From contig NZ_CP023701.1 in the NCBI RefSeq assembly GCF_008704535.1, forward strand, positions 744,001 to 808,000: a stretch of 64,000 nt of DNA. Reading direction: 5' to 3'. The position numbers and the translations under genes were made by a program. Shown piece after piece: positions 42,473-51,597 of this stretch. Position 1 is the stretch's first letter, and the number at the start of each line of letters is the position of its first letter. The stretch is from Streptomyces subrutilus (GTDB lineage Bacteria > Actinomycetota > Actinomycetes > Streptomycetales > Streptomycetaceae). The notes beneath the pieces are model-generated. The model was not told where the DNA came from. It saw only the letters and a list, made by a program, of their open reading frames with translations, and did no database searches.

Positions 42473-43606
42473 TCAGGCCGGCTTGACGCCGTGGGTGGTG
42501 GGGCCGTGGGTGATGTGGCCGTGGGTGAACGTGGGCGTGGTTCCGGGGTTCGTCCGGGCAGGTGTCAGTTCGCTGGAGGGGAAGAACTGCAGGAAGCGCG
42601 GGTCCCTCTGGCTGCGGTCGGCCAACGTCTTCTCCAGGACCAGCGAGTTGTACTGGTCGGCGGTCGTCTCGACGGTGTTCGCGTTGAGCACGGCCTCCTG
42701 CTGCCACTGCCGCGCCCACCCGGCGACGCCGGGCAGCCGGGAGTGCTCGGGGGTGAGGGCCTCCGCGGCGATGGCGTTCTCGCTGCTGACCCAGATGCCG
42801 GTCGAGGTGTTGACGACGAGGCTCTGGTTGCCGAAGACGTGCCCCGGCGTCTTGACCACGGCGACGCCCGGGCCGAGCACGACCGAACCGTCGATCGGAG
42901 CGAATGCCTCCGGCAGGACGTCGCGGTAGGCGGCCGGCTGGTACCAGGGCCGCTGCAGCGGGTGCAAATCCGCCATGGCGGCCAGCTCGTCGCGCTGGAC
43001 GATGACCTTGGCGTGGGGGAAGGCGGCTCGCGGGCGGGCGCCGAGGTCGTCCTGGTGGGCGCGGGTGCCGACCCAGCGGCGCAGGTCCTGGGTGTGCAGG
43101 TGGTCGAACATCAGGTAGTCGACGTCGGCGGGCCGGATGCCGAGGCGGGCGAGGTGCCCGAGCACCGTGCCGTGCTCGGTGACCACCAGCCGTTCGAGGC
43201 CGCGCGGGGTCTTTCGCCGGAGGTCGTGGAAGTAGGGCGTGGAGCGGCCGAGCTCGACGTCGCTCGGCTCGAAGAGCAGGACCCGCGGGCGGCCGTCGCT
43301 CTCGCGCCAGCGGATCACCAGCATGCGGTTGGTGATCGACAGGAAGGGCGCGATCGCGCGCGAGGCCCGGAACAGGCCGAACCGCGTCGGGTACGGCAAC
43401 GTGACGAGGTCGCAGGTGGTGATGGTGTCCGGCGCGCCGGTCAGGGCGAACTCCTCGCGGAACGCACGGGCCCGGGCCCGCGCCGTCCGCAGGCGGACGC
43501 CCGGCGGGTCGTCCGACCGCGACGGGTCGGGCAGCGTGTCGACGGCCGTGCCGACCGTCGGCAGGTCCTCCACCTCGCCGGTGCCCCACGGGAAGTGCAT
43601 CGGCAT
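42473..43606 (-). CDS. MBL-fold-like hydrolase with variant metal motif
   Basis: 377 residues from ATG 43606 with AAGGGGG upstream. The metal motif is YLMFDHLHTQDLRRW, a variant of HxHxDH with HLHTQD. A later ligand is in VVKTPGHVFGNQSLVVNT, and the protein ends with a His/Thr-rich tail (TFTHGHITHGPTTHG). It resembles a group of long actinobacterial MBL-like proteins found beside NTF2-like genes. It is first in the operon facing tetR, with the operator directly upstream. Substrate unknown. Confidence 0.8.
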   Translation of the reverse strand: MPMHFPWGTGEVEDLPTVGTAVDTLPDPSRSDDPPGVRLRTARARARAFREEFALTGAPDTITTCDLVTLPYPTRFGLFRASRAIAPFLSITNRMLVIRWRESDGRPRVLLFEPSDVELGRSTPYFHDLRRKTPRGLERLVVTEHGTVLGHLARLGIRPADVDYLMFDHLHTQDLRRWVGTRAHQDDLGARPRAAFPHAKVIVQRDELAAMADLHPLQRPWYQPAAYRDVLPEAFAPIDGSVVLGPGVAVVKTPGHVFGNQSLVVNTSTGIWVSSENAIAAEALTPEHSRLPGVAGWARQWQQEAVLNANTVETTADQYNSLVLEKTLADRSQRDPRFLQFFPSSELTPARTNPGTTPTFTHGHITHGPTTHGVKPA

Positions 43607-43623
43607 CGCCGCCCCCTTTCTTT

Positions 43624-43640
43624 TACCCACAGCGTGGGTA
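43624..43640. promoter_or_regulatory. TetR operator 1
   Basis: TACCCAC-AGC-GTGGGTA has perfect 7-bp arms. It lies 18 bp upstream of the hydrolase start. Confidence 0.75.
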
Positions 43641-43655
43641 TCGGTGGAGGCAATA

Positions 43656-43672
43656 TACCCACGTTGTGGATT
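43656..43672. promoter_or_regulatory. TetR operator 2
   Basis: TACCCAC-GTT-GTGGATT repeats the left arm exactly and most of the right arm of operator 1, 32 bp away (three helical turns) and 27 bp before tetR. Confidence 0.65.
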
Positions 43673-43698
43673 AATGCAATGCCGGGCATCATGGGGCC

Positions 43699-44379
43699 AT
43701 GACCGCGCCCACCAGCCCCCGACGCGGGCGTCCGCCCAAAGGGTCGCCGCACCTGACCCGCGAGGCGATCGTCGACGCGGCCCTCCAGGCGGTCGACGCG
43801 GAAGGCGTCGACGCGGTCTCCATGCGCTCGGTCGCCCGCATCCTGGGCGTCGACGCGAAGAGCCTCTACAACCACGTGGCCGACAAGGAGGGCCTGCTCG
43901 ACGCGGTGGCCGAACGGATCCTCGGGTCGATGCGCCTGCCCGAACCCACCGGAGACGTACGCGAGGACCTGCGCGCCATCGGCCACGCGTTCCGCGACCG
44001 GGCCCTGGCCCATCCCCGGGCCGCGCCGCTCGTCCTCACCCGCCAGCTCTCCTCGCTCGACGCGCTCGCCCCGGTCGAGGCCGTCCTGCGCGTCCTGCGG
44101 GCCGCGGGCTGCCCGCCCCGCGACGCCGTACCGATCCTGCGCAGCCTGGTCGCCACGCTGATCGGCTCGCTGCTCCGCGAGGCACACGCGGGCCCCACCT
44201 TCGGCACGGCCGACGCCCACGGCATCGCTCGCCGGCAGGACGCACTGGAACGGTCGGGCCTGTCCCACGTCATCGAGGCCGCCGTCCACCTCTCGCGCTT
44301 CGACGGCGACGCCGAATACCGCTTCACCCTGGAGTTCGCCCTCGACGCCGTCACCGCTCGCCTCGCCTCCCGACGCTGA
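43699..44379 (+). CDS. TetR-family transcriptional regulator with TetR_C-like domain
   Basis: 226 residues. It begins with an AT-hook-like RRGRPPKG, then the HTH: LTREAIVDAALQAVDAEGVD, AVSMRSVARILGVDAKSLYN, HVADKEGLL. This SLYNHV pattern and the length match the TetR_C_1 (tetracycline-repressor-like) subgroup. The two TACCCAC operators lie between it and the hydrolase operon. It has no visible Shine-Dalgarno, so it may be leaderless. It probably represses both directions and responds to a small hydrophobic molecule. Confidence 0.92.
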   Translation: MTAPTSPRRGRPPKGSPHLTREAIVDAALQAVDAEGVDAVSMRSVARILGVDAKSLYNHVADKEGLLDAVAERILGSMRLPEPTGDVREDLRAIGHAFRDRALAHPRAAPLVLTRQLSSLDALAPVEAVLRVLRAAGCPPRDAVPILRSLVATLIGSLLREAHAGPTFGTADAHGIARRQDALERSGLSHVIEAAVHLSRFDGDAEYRFTLEFALDAVTARLASRR

Positions 44380-44566
44380 CGGCCGGCCGTGAGGACGGCC
44401 CACCCCGGCGGCAGCGCGGAGGCGGAGCGGGCGGGGCCGCCGGGATGATCCGCGGCGCCGGCCGCCGCGTCTCGTGGGGCCGGGCGGCCGCGCGAGCGGT
44501 TTACTGCATCCACCGCGGTGTCCGGCGGGGAAGAGTGACGGTTGGCGACAGGCGGGAGGCCGACGG

Positions 44567-45778
44567 GTGAGCTGGGACGCCGATGTGGCCGTGGTCGGGG
44601 CGGGCGCGGCCGGGTTGTCGCTGGCCGTCGCTCTCGCGCGGCCCTCTCCGGCAGGGGGTGGGGCGCCGCGCGTGGTCGTGGTCGAAGCCCCGCCGGGTCC
44701 CCTGCGCTCCCCCGAGCGGACCTGGTGCTTCTGGGAGGCCGGGGCGGGACCGTACGACGGCCAGCTCGCCGGGGGTTGGGACCGGCTGCGGCTCTACGCC
44801 CCGGACGGCGCGGTGATCGACCGGCCGCTGGGGCCGATGCGGTACAAGATGCTGCGCTCGGACCGGTTCGAGGCGGTGATGGCCGAACGGCTCGGCGCGT
44901 ACGGGGTCGAGGTGCGGCGGATGGCCGTGGAGTCGGTGCACGACGCGGACGGCGGGGCCGTGGTCCGCGGCCGCGACGCCTCGGGCGCGCCGTCGGTGCT
45001 CCGGTCGGGGCTGGTCTTCGACTCGCGGCCGCCCGGGCGGCCGCCCGCCGCCCGTACCGCGCTGCTCCAGCACTTCCGGGGCTGGTTCGTGCGGAGCGCC
45101 CGGCCCGCTTTCGACACCGCAGCGGCCACCCTGATGGACTTCCGCCTCCCCCAGCCCGCCCGCGGGCTCGCCTTCGGCTACGTGCTGCCGCTGACCTCCC
45201 GCGAGGCGCTGGTCGAGTACACGCAGTTCTCCCGCCGCGCCCTGTCCCGGGCGGCGTACGACGGCGCCCTGCGCCACTACTGCACGACCGTCCTCGGGCT
45301 CCGCGACTACACCGTGACCGGGAGCGAGCAGGGGGTGATCCCGATGAGCGACGGAGTCCACCCCCGACGCGGCGGGCGCCGGGTCTACTTCATCGGGGCC
45401 GCCGGCGGGGCGACCCGGCCGTCCACGGGCTACACCTTCGCCGCGATCCAACGCCAGAGCCGCCACCTCGCCGACGCCGTCCGGGCGGGCCGCTCCCCCG
45501 ACCGGGTCCCGCCGGTGCACGGCCGCAGGGCGCGGGCCATGGACGCCGTGCTGCTGCGCGCCCTGGACACCGGGCGGGTCGACGGCGGGGTCCTCTTCAC
45601 GCACCTCTTCGCGTCCCTGCCGGCCGAGCGGGTCCTGCGCTTCCTGGACGGCGCGACCTCGGCGCGGGAGGACTTCGGCATCGGACTGCGCACGCCCGTA
45701 CGGCCCATGCTGCGCTCGCTGCTGGAACTGCCCCTGCTCCGCCGATCCGTTCCGGCCCCGGGGCCGGGGCCCCGCTGA
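44567..45778 (+). CDS. crtY: Lycopene beta-cyclase (CrtY/CrtL type)
   Basis: 403 residues from GTG 44567 with GGGAGG upstream. FAD-binding N-terminus DVAVVGAGAAGLSLAVALAR, the cyclase signature SPERTWCFWE, the substrate-side MRYKMLRSDRF, and GYVLPLTSREALVEYTQF. The C-terminal FIGAAGGATRPSTGYTF is diagnostic of CrtY/CrtL lycopene cyclases. It converts lycopene to beta-carotene at the membrane. It opens the plus-strand half (crtY, methyltransferase, crtU) of a cluster whose order equals the crtYTU-crtVBIE type known from Streptomyces griseus. Confidence 0.94.
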   Translation: MSWDADVAVVGAGAAGLSLAVALARPSPAGGGAPRVVVVEAPPGPLRSPERTWCFWEAGAGPYDGQLAGGWDRLRLYAPDGAVIDRPLGPMRYKMLRSDRFEAVMAERLGAYGVEVRRMAVESVHDADGGAVVRGRDASGAPSVLRSGLVFDSRPPGRPPAARTALLQHFRGWFVRSARPAFDTAAATLMDFRLPQPARGLAFGYVLPLTSREALVEYTQFSRRALSRAAYDGALRHYCTTVLGLRDYTVTGSEQGVIPMSDGVHPRRGGRRVYFIGAAGGATRPSTGYTFAAIQRQSRHLADAVRAGRSPDRVPPVHGRRARAMDAVLLRALDTGRVDGGVLFTHLFASLPAERVLRFLDGATSAREDFGIGLRTPVRPMLRSLLELPLLRRSVPAPGPGPR

Positions 45779-45788
45779 AAGGCCGTTC

Positions 45789-46499
45789 ATGTCACTGCTG
45801 CGCGACGACGCCCTGTCGGTCGCCTTCGACCGCGCCGCGCCGCGTTACGACCTGCTGGTCGCGGCCAGCCCCGGCTACCACGGCCACCTGCGCCGCTCGG
45901 CCCGCCGCCTGGGCCTGCCGGATGCGGGCCGCGGCGCCCGCGTCCTGGACCTGGGCTGCGGTACGGGCGCCTCGACGGCCGCGCTGCTGTCGGCCGCCGG
46001 ACGGGCCCGCGTCACCGGGGTGGACGCCTCGCCCGGCATGCTGGAGCGGGCCGCGGCCAAGAGCTGGCCCCCCGGCGTCGCCTTCGTGCGGGGCTCGGCG
46101 GACCGGCTCGGCGAGGCGGGCGTCGAGGGGCCGTTCGACGCCGTCTTCGCCGCCTACCTCATGCGCAACGTGCCCGACCCCGACCGGACGCTGGCCGGCG
46201 TGCGCGAGGTGATGGCGCCCGGCGCACGGATCGCCGTGCACGAGTACGCGCTCGGCGGGAAGCCGCTGCACCGGGCGGTGTGGACGGCCGTGTGCCGGGC
46301 GGTGATCATGCCGTTGGGCCGGGCGGGCGGCGACGCCGGGCTGTACGAGCACCTGTGGCGGAGCGTGCTCGGTTTCGACACCGCGCCGGAGTTCGCCGCG
46401 CGGATGCGCGCCGCCGGGTTCCGTGACGTGCGGGTGCTGCCGCTGCCGGGGTGGCAGACGGGGATCACCCACACCTTCGTCGGCCGGGTCGCCCCGTGA
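45789..46499 (+). CDS. crtT: Carotenoid-cluster SAM-dependent methyltransferase (CrtT position)
   Basis: 236 residues. UbiE-like class I methyltransferase: VLDLGCGTGASTAALLSAAG (motif I), VTGVDASPGML (motif II), VFAAYLMRNVPDPDRTLAGV and the VMAPGARIAVHEYALG strand. The ATG at 45789 is 10 bp after the crtY stop behind GAAAGG. It lies between crtY and crtU exactly where crtT is found in other Streptomyces isorenieratene clusters. The role of CrtT in the pathway is unsettled; the family assignment is firm, the symbol rests on synteny. Confidence 0.88.
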   Translation: MSLLRDDALSVAFDRAAPRYDLLVAASPGYHGHLRRSARRLGLPDAGRGARVLDLGCGTGASTAALLSAAGRARVTGVDASPGMLERAAAKSWPPGVAFVRGSADRLGEAGVEGPFDAVFAAYLMRNVPDPDRTLAGVREVMAPGARIAVHEYALGGKPLHRAVWTAVCRAVIMPLGRAGGDAGLYEHLWRSVLGFDTAPEFAARMRAAGFRDVRVLPLPGWQTGITHTFVGRVAP

Positions 46500-48049
46500 G
46501 CGGGCCCCACCCGGGCCGCGACCGACGGGCCCGGCGCCTCGACGCCCGCGGCGGACGGCCGCGGGTCTCGGGGGACGGACCGCGGGTGGCCGTGGTCGGC
46601 GGCGGCATCGCCGGGCTGTCGGCGGCCACGGTCCTCGCCGAGCGCGGCGTGCGCGTGGTCCTCTTCGAGCGGGACGCACAGCTGGGCGGCCGGCTGGCGG
46701 GCTGGGGAACGCGACTGGCGGACGGCTCGGAGGCGACGATGAGCCGCGGCTTCCACGCGTTCTTCCGGCAGTACTACAACCTGCGGGCCCTGCTGCGCCG
46801 TACCGATCCGGGGCTGCACGGCCTGATCGGCCTGCCGGACTATCCGCTGCGCCACCGCGACGGCGGTCAGGACGGGTTCGCGCGGGTGCCGCGCACCCCG
46901 CCGCTGAGCGCGATCGGTTTCGTCGCGCAGAGCCCGTCCTTCGGCTGGCGGGACCTGGGGCGGATGAATCCGCGGGCCGCGCTGCCCCTGCTCGACGTCG
47001 CAGTGCCCGGGGTGTACGAGGCGCTGGACGGGGTGAGCGCCACCGACTTCCTGGCCTCGATCCGCTTCCCCGAGGCGGCGCACCACCTGGCGTTCGAGGT
47101 GTTCTCGCGGAGCTTCTTCGCGGATCCGGCGACGTTGTCGGCGGCCGAGCTGGTTCTGATGTTCCACATCTACTTCCTCGGCTCCAGCGAGGGACTGCTG
47201 TTCGACGTGCCGCGCGAACCGTTCCCGCAGGCCCTGTGGGACCCGCTGGCCCGGTACCTGGGCGGGCTCGGCGTGGAGATCCGCACCGGTACGGCGGTGC
47301 GCGACGTGCGCCCGGTCGGCGAGGACCGGGTGGAGCTGGGGGTCGCGGGAGCGGCGGAGGGGTTCGACGGGGTGGTGCTGGCCCTGGACACCGGCGGGCT
47401 GCGGACCCTGGTGGGCGCCTCCCCGCAGCTCGTGGGGGCGGCGTGGCGGGCCTCGGTGGGCCGGCTGCGGACGGCGCCCCCGTTCCTGGTGTCGCGGCTG
47501 TGGCTGTCGGCGCCGGTGGCGGCCGACCGGCACGGCTTCCTCGGGACCAGCGGCTTCGGCGGCCTGGACAACGTGAGCGTCCTGGACCGGTGGGAGGGCG
47601 AGGCGCACCGCTGGGCGTTGCGGACCGGCGGATCGGTGGTGGAGCTGCACGCCTACGCGGTCGGTCCGGGCCGGCGGCGCGCGGAGGTGGAGGAGGGCCT
47701 GGTGCGCCGGCTGCGCGAGGTGTACCCGGAGACGGCGCGCGCCGGCCTCGTCGACGCCCGGCACGAGTGGCGCGAGGACTGCCCCCTGTTCACGGTCGGC
47801 GGCCACCGCGACCGGCCCGGTGTGCGGACGGGTGACGTCCGGGTGGTGGTGGCCGGGGACCTGGTGCGCACGGGTCTGCCGGTGGCGTTGATGGAGCGGG
47901 CGGCGACCAGTGGGTTCCTCGCGGCCAACGCCCTGTTGGAGCGGTGGGACGTGCGGGGCGAGACGGTGTGGACGGTGCCGGCCCGGGGCCGCTCGGCTGT
48001 GGGCCGGGCGCTCGCCGAGCTCGGGCGGCGGACGTCCCGGGTGCCGTAG
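46496..48049 (+). CDS. crtU: Beta-carotene desaturase/methyltransferase (isorenieratene synthase type)
   Basis: 517 residues from GTG 46496, overlapping the methyltransferase stop (GTGA). FAD fold RVAVVGGGIAGLSAATVLAE, then GGRLAGWGTRLADGSEATMS and the CrtU-characteristic RGFHAFFRQYYNLRALLRR. Later FGGLDNVSVLDRWEGEAHRW and the FAD-binding end VVVAGDLVRTGLPVALMERA. This family aromatises beta-ionone rings by desaturation with methyl shift, so the end product is probably isorenieratene via beta-isorenieratene. It ends head to head with the minus-strand half of the cluster. Confidence 0.93.
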   Translation: MSGPHPGRDRRARRLDARGGRPRVSGDGPRVAVVGGGIAGLSAATVLAERGVRVVLFERDAQLGGRLAGWGTRLADGSEATMSRGFHAFFRQYYNLRALLRRTDPGLHGLIGLPDYPLRHRDGGQDGFARVPRTPPLSAIGFVAQSPSFGWRDLGRMNPRAALPLLDVAVPGVYEALDGVSATDFLASIRFPEAAHHLAFEVFSRSFFADPATLSAAELVLMFHIYFLGSSEGLLFDVPREPFPQALWDPLARYLGGLGVEIRTGTAVRDVRPVGEDRVELGVAGAAEGFDGVVLALDTGGLRTLVGASPQLVGAAWRASVGRLRTAPPFLVSRLWLSAPVAADRHGFLGTSGFGGLDNVSVLDRWEGEAHRWALRTGGSVVELHAYAVGPGRRRAEVEEGLVRRLREVYPETARAGLVDARHEWREDCPLFTVGGHRDRPGVRTGDVRVVVAGDLVRTGLPVALMERAATSGFLAANALLERWDVRGETVWTVPARGRSAVGRALAELGRRTSRVP

Positions 48050-48077
48050 CGCGCGTCCGGTCCGGAGCGGCCCGTTG

Positions 48078-48095
48078 CGGCCCGGGTTCGGGCCG
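48078..48095. terminator. Hairpin between convergent crt operons
   Basis: CGGCCCG, loop GGTT and CGGGCCG form a 7-bp stem between the crtU stop (48049) and the Rieske stop (48114). It may serve both directions. Confidence 0.5.
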
Positions 48096-48113
48096 GGGTC
48101 GGGCCGCCTCGGG

Positions 48114-49103
48114 TCAGCCGGGGAAGCGGCCGGTGCTGCGCAGCTCCCGGCGGCGCTCGGCGTAGGCCAGGTCGTCGCGCCACAGGCGGCCCGCGGTGCG
48201 GCGCATCAGCGGCCGCAGGAGGGGTGCTGCGGCCCGGGCGAGGGTGAAGCCCGGGCGGTGGGAGGTGGCGATGACGGCTTCGGTGACCCGGGTGCGCGGG
48301 CGGCCGTCGCGGCCGGTGCCCAGGGGGGTGGCGTGGGTCTCGACGACGGAGCCGAGGGCTTCGCCCTCGGTGATGCGCATGACGACGGTACGGGGGCCGG
48401 GGGCGGTGAACTCGGCGGTCACGGGCACGACGACGCGGCGGGAGACCTTGAAGGAGACGCGCACGGTCATGACGTCGGTCTCGGCGCCGTCGTCCAGGAC
48501 GGTGAGGTCGACGAAGGAGTACGGGTGGAACCAGGCCCCGTGCCAGGGGTCGAGGCGGTTGGCGACGACGTCCTCGGGGTCGCAGGCGCCCGTGCCGCTG
48601 TAGACGGCGGTGAGGGCGCGGCCGGCGGGCGGGCGGGGTGGCACGGCGGGGGTGTCGAGGGGCTCCTCGCCCCCGTGGTCGTCGAGGCGTACCCAGGCGA
48701 GGACGCCGTCGTCGTGGGCGGGATAGGGGCTCCAGCCGGCGAAGGGGGCGCCGCCCAGGGCGAGTCCGTGCCAGGGGCAGAGCAGGGTGCCGCCGCGGAC
48801 GGGGGCCCGGGCCAGGGCGGCGCCCAGGTGCGGGCAGGCGCCAGGGCCGGCGAGGAGGGTGCCGTCGGCGGCCCGCCAGGCCACGATCTCGGTGCCGTCG
48901 ACCGTGGTGCCGTGACCGCTGTCGGTGCGGACGGCGGCGCTGGGACCGAGGACGTACCAGTTGCCGGCGGGCCGGGCCCGGGCCCGTTCGAGGGCGGCGG
49001 CGATGATCCGGGGGGAGGCGTCCCGCCAGGTCGGCCGCTGCCGCTCCCAGGACACCGGGTCGCGGCGCAGGCGGATCGGTACGCGAGGGCGGCGCGGGCT
49101 CAC
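48114..49103 (-). CDS. Rieske [2Fe-2S] protein of the carotenoid cluster (crtV position)
   Basis: 329 residues. The Rieske cluster-binding pair is clear: [12 protein letters not shown] (Cys, His) and [10 protein letters not shown] (Cys, His), at about 110-145. The C-terminal domain is the DUF5914-like part ([20 protein letters not shown]), not a canonical Rieske oxygenase catalytic domain with a 2-His-1-Asp iron site. The GTG at 49103 overlaps the crtB stop (GTGA), so it is co-translated with crtB. It occupies the place that crtV has in related clusters. It may act as an electron-transfer or oxygenase component in aromatisation, which is inference. Confidence 0.85.
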   Translation of the reverse strand: MSPRRPRVPIRLRRDPVSWERQRPTWRDASPRIIAAALERARARPAGNWYVLGPSAAVRTDSGHGTTVDGTEIVAWRAADGTLLAGPGACPHLGAALARAPVRGGTLLCPWHGLALGGAPFAGWSPYPAHDDGVLAWVRLDDHGGEEPLDTPAVPPRPPAGRALTAVYSGTGACDPEDVVANRLDPWHGAWFHPYSFVDLTVLDDGAETDVMTVRVSFKVSRRVVVPVTAEFTAPGPRTVVMRITEGEALGSVVETHATPLGTGRDGRPRTRVTEAVIATSHRPGFTLARAAAPLLRPLMRRTAGRLWRDDLAYAERRRELRSTGRFPG

Positions 49104-50068
49104 CGGGACGGCTCCTCGACGGTGCGGGGCGGGGAGGCGGCGCCCAGGCGGCCCGCCGCGATGCCGGCGAGTCCGGCGGCGGCGACGGCCGCCCTGCGGG
49201 TGAGGGGGACCGCGGAGCGGCGGTGGACGCTGGCGTACCCGTCGCGGGCGACGGCGTCGAGGATGTCGCCGTAGAGGACGAAGGCGGTGCGCACGCAGGG
49301 CCGGGAGGCGGGGTCGAGCATGTCCAGGCCCGGCCGGGCCCGGGCGTAGAAGCGCCGGGTCAGGGCGGTGGCGGAGCGCAGGGCGCGGGTGATGCGCGGG
49401 TCGCGGCGGCCGGTGCGTCTGCTCCAGAGCAGCAGCTCCCGGTCGACGCCTTCGGCGGCGAGGAGGTCGGCGGGGAGGTAGACGCGGTCGCGGTCGAGGT
49501 CTTCGCCCACGTCGCGGATGAAGTTGGTGAGCTGGAACGCCTCGCCGAGGGCGGCGGCGTGCGGGGCGGCCTCGTCCCGGTGGGTGGCGTGGCCGAGTAC
49601 GGGGAGCATCTGGAGGCCGATGACGGCGGCGGAGCCGTGCATGTAGCCGCGCAGCGCCTCCAGCGTGCCGTAGTCGGTGACGGTGAGGTCGCTGCGCATG
49701 GAGGTGAGGAAGTCGTCGAAGTGGCTGTGGGGGATGCGGTAGCGGTGCGCGGTGTGGGCGACGGCGGTGACGACGGGGTGGTGGCCGGGGCGGCCGTCGA
49801 TCGCCGTGCGGAGGTCGTGGGACAGGGTGTGGAGCTGCCGGGCGCGATCGCCGGGCCCGGCGGCGGCGGCCAGGTCGTCGACGATGTCGTCGGCGAGCCT
49901 GGCGAAGGCGTAGAGCGCGTGCACGGCGGGGCGCCGGGAGGCGGGCAGCAGTCGTGTGGCGAGGAAGTACGTCTTGCCGTGCCGGGCGTTGAGGCGGCGG
50001 CAGCGGTCGAAGGCGGCCCGCAGCGCGGGGTCGGTGATGGCGGCGGCGTCGAGTTCGCGTCGGGTCAT
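49100..50068 (-). CDS. crtB: Phytoene synthase
   Basis: 322 residues. Trans-isoprenyl synthase fold with the two Asp-rich motifs: [13 protein letters not shown] (about 60) and [14 protein letters not shown] (about 185). [13 protein letters not shown] and [17 protein letters not shown] are typical of squalene/phytoene synthases. It condenses two GGPP into phytoene. The C-terminus has an unusual hydrophobic tail ([19 protein letters not shown]), absent from many homologues, that may touch the membrane. ATG 50068 overlaps the crtI stop (ATGA). Confidence 0.94.
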   Translation of the reverse strand: MTRRELDAAAITDPALRAAFDRCRRLNARHGKTYFLATRLLPASRRPAVHALYAFARLADDIVDDLAAAAGPGDRARQLHTLSHDLRTAIDGRPGHHPVVTAVAHTAHRYRIPHSHFDDFLTSMRSDLTVTDYGTLEALRGYMHGSAAVIGLQMLPVLGHATHRDEAAPHAAALGEAFQLTNFIRDVGEDLDRDRVYLPADLLAAEGVDRELLLWSRRTGRRDPRITRALRSATALTRRFYARARPGLDMLDPASRPCVRTAFVLYGDILDAVARDGYASVHRRSAVPLTRRAAVAAAGLAGIAAGRLGAASPPRTVEEPSR

Positions 50069-51597
50069 GCGGGGCTGCCTTTCGTCGCTGCGGGCGGGGG
50101 GCCGGGGGTGCGGGTGCGGGGCAGGCCGGTGATGCGGGCGGCGGCGAGGCGGCCGGAGATCAGGACGGTGGGGACGCCGACGCCCGGGGTGGTGCCGCAG
50201 CCGGCGAGTACGGCGTTGGCCGCGCCGCGGGGGAGGTTGCGGGGGCGGAAGGGGCCGGTCTGCGGGAAGGTGTGGGCGACGGAGAAGGGAGTGCCGGCGG
50301 CGTGGCCCTGGCCGGTCCAGTCGGCGGGGGTGACGAGGACCTCGGTGTCGATGGCGTCGCCGAAGCCGGTCAGGCCGCGGCGCTCCAGTTCGCGCACCAG
50401 GCTGTCGCGGTAGCGGGGTCCGAGGTCCGTCCAGGAGGCGGCCGACGGTCCGACGGTGGTGTTGGGGCAGGGCGCGAGGACGTAGTGGGTGTGCTTGCCG
50501 GGCGGGGCGAGGCCGGGGTCGGTGGCGGTGGGCCGGGTGACCAGGAGGGAGGGGTCGCTCATCAGGCGGCCGGTGCGGGTGAGTTCGTGGAAGGTCTGCT
50601 TCCAGGCGGCGCCGAAGGAGATCGTGTGGTGGGCGAGCTCGGGCCAGGTCCGGTCGGTGCCGGCGTGCAGGACGACGGCCGACGGGGAGTGGCGCAGGGC
50701 GAGCGGACGGCGCGGCCGGGCACCGAGCAGCCGGTAGGCGACGGGCAGGTCCGGGGTCAGGACGACCGCGTCGCAGGGGATGCGCTGCCGGTCGGTGACG
50801 ACGGCGGTGATCCGGTCGCCGGTGCGTTCCAGGCGGGTGACGTGCTGCCCGTAGTGGAGGGTGGCGCCGGCGTCGGCCGCCGCCGCGGACAGGGCGGTGG
50901 GTACGGCGTGCATGCCGCCTTCGGGGAAGTACACGCCGGCGATGGTGTCCATGTAGGCGATGACGGCGTAGGCGGCGAGGGCGCGGGCCGGGGGAACGCC
51001 GGCGTAGAGGGCCTGGAAGGAGAAGACGCGCTGCAGCCGCTCGTCCGTGACGAACCGGCCGATCGCCGGCTGGAGGCGGCCGAAGCCGCCCAGTGCGGCG
51101 AGCCGGGCCAGGTCGGGGTGCAGGAGGGAGAGGGGCGAGTCGAAGTCGGCGTCGATGAAGCGGCCCATCTGCGCCCGGTACAGGTCGTGCAGCCACTGCC
51201 GCAGGCGCCGGTAGCCGGCCGCCTCGCGGCCTCCGGCGAAGCGTTCGATCTCCGCCTCCATCGCCAGCGCGTCGGTGTGGACGTCGAGGCTGCTGCCGTC
51301 CGCGAACCGGGCGTGGTAGGCGGGGTGGAGGGGGTGCAGGGTCAGCAGCTCGGACATCGTGCGGCCGACGGCGGCGAAGGCCTCCTCCAGCAGGTGCGGC
51401 ATGGTCAGGACGGTGGGGCCGGTGTCGAAGCGGTGGCCGTCGCGGGCGATGAGGCCGGCCCGGCCGCCGGGCAGGGGGTCCCGTTCGACGAGGGTGACGG
51501 CGCGACCGGCGCCGAGGAGGTGGAGGGCCGCGGAGAGGCCGGCGAGGCCCGCGCCGACGACCACCACGTGGTCGGTGCGGCCGGTGACGGTCTTCAT
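50065..51597 (-). CDS. crtI: Phytoene desaturase
   Basis: 510 residues. FAD-binding N-terminus [20 protein letters not shown] and [20 protein letters not shown], both diagnostic of CrtI-type desaturases. The middle has [15 protein letters not shown] [20 protein letters not shown]. The C-terminal carotenoid-binding signature is [20 protein letters not shown]. It converts phytoene to lycopene in four desaturation steps. The ATG at 51597 overlaps the crtE stop (ATGA), so crtE, crtI, crtB and the Rieske gene are all coupled in a single operon. Confidence 0.95.
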   Translation of the reverse strand: MKTVTGRTDHVVVVGAGLAGLSAALHLLGAGRAVTLVERDPLPGGRAGLIARDGHRFDTGPTVLTMPHLLEEAFAAVGRTMSELLTLHPLHPAYHARFADGSSLDVHTDALAMEAEIERFAGGREAAGYRRLRQWLHDLYRAQMGRFIDADFDSPLSLLHPDLARLAALGGFGRLQPAIGRFVTDERLQRVFSFQALYAGVPPARALAAYAVIAYMDTIAGVYFPEGGMHAVPTALSAAAADAGATLHYGQHVTRLERTGDRITAVVTDRQRIPCDAVVLTPDLPVAYRLLGARPRRPLALRHSPSAVVLHAGTDRTWPELAHHTISFGAAWKQTFHELTRTGRLMSDPSLLVTRPTATDPGLAPPGKHTHYVLAPCPNTTVGPSAASWTDLGPRYRDSLVRELERRGLTGFGDAIDTEVLVTPADWTGQGHAAGTPFSVAHTFPQTGPFRPRNLPRGAANAVLAGCGTTPGVGVPTVLISGRLAAARITGLPRTRTPGPPPAATKGSPA

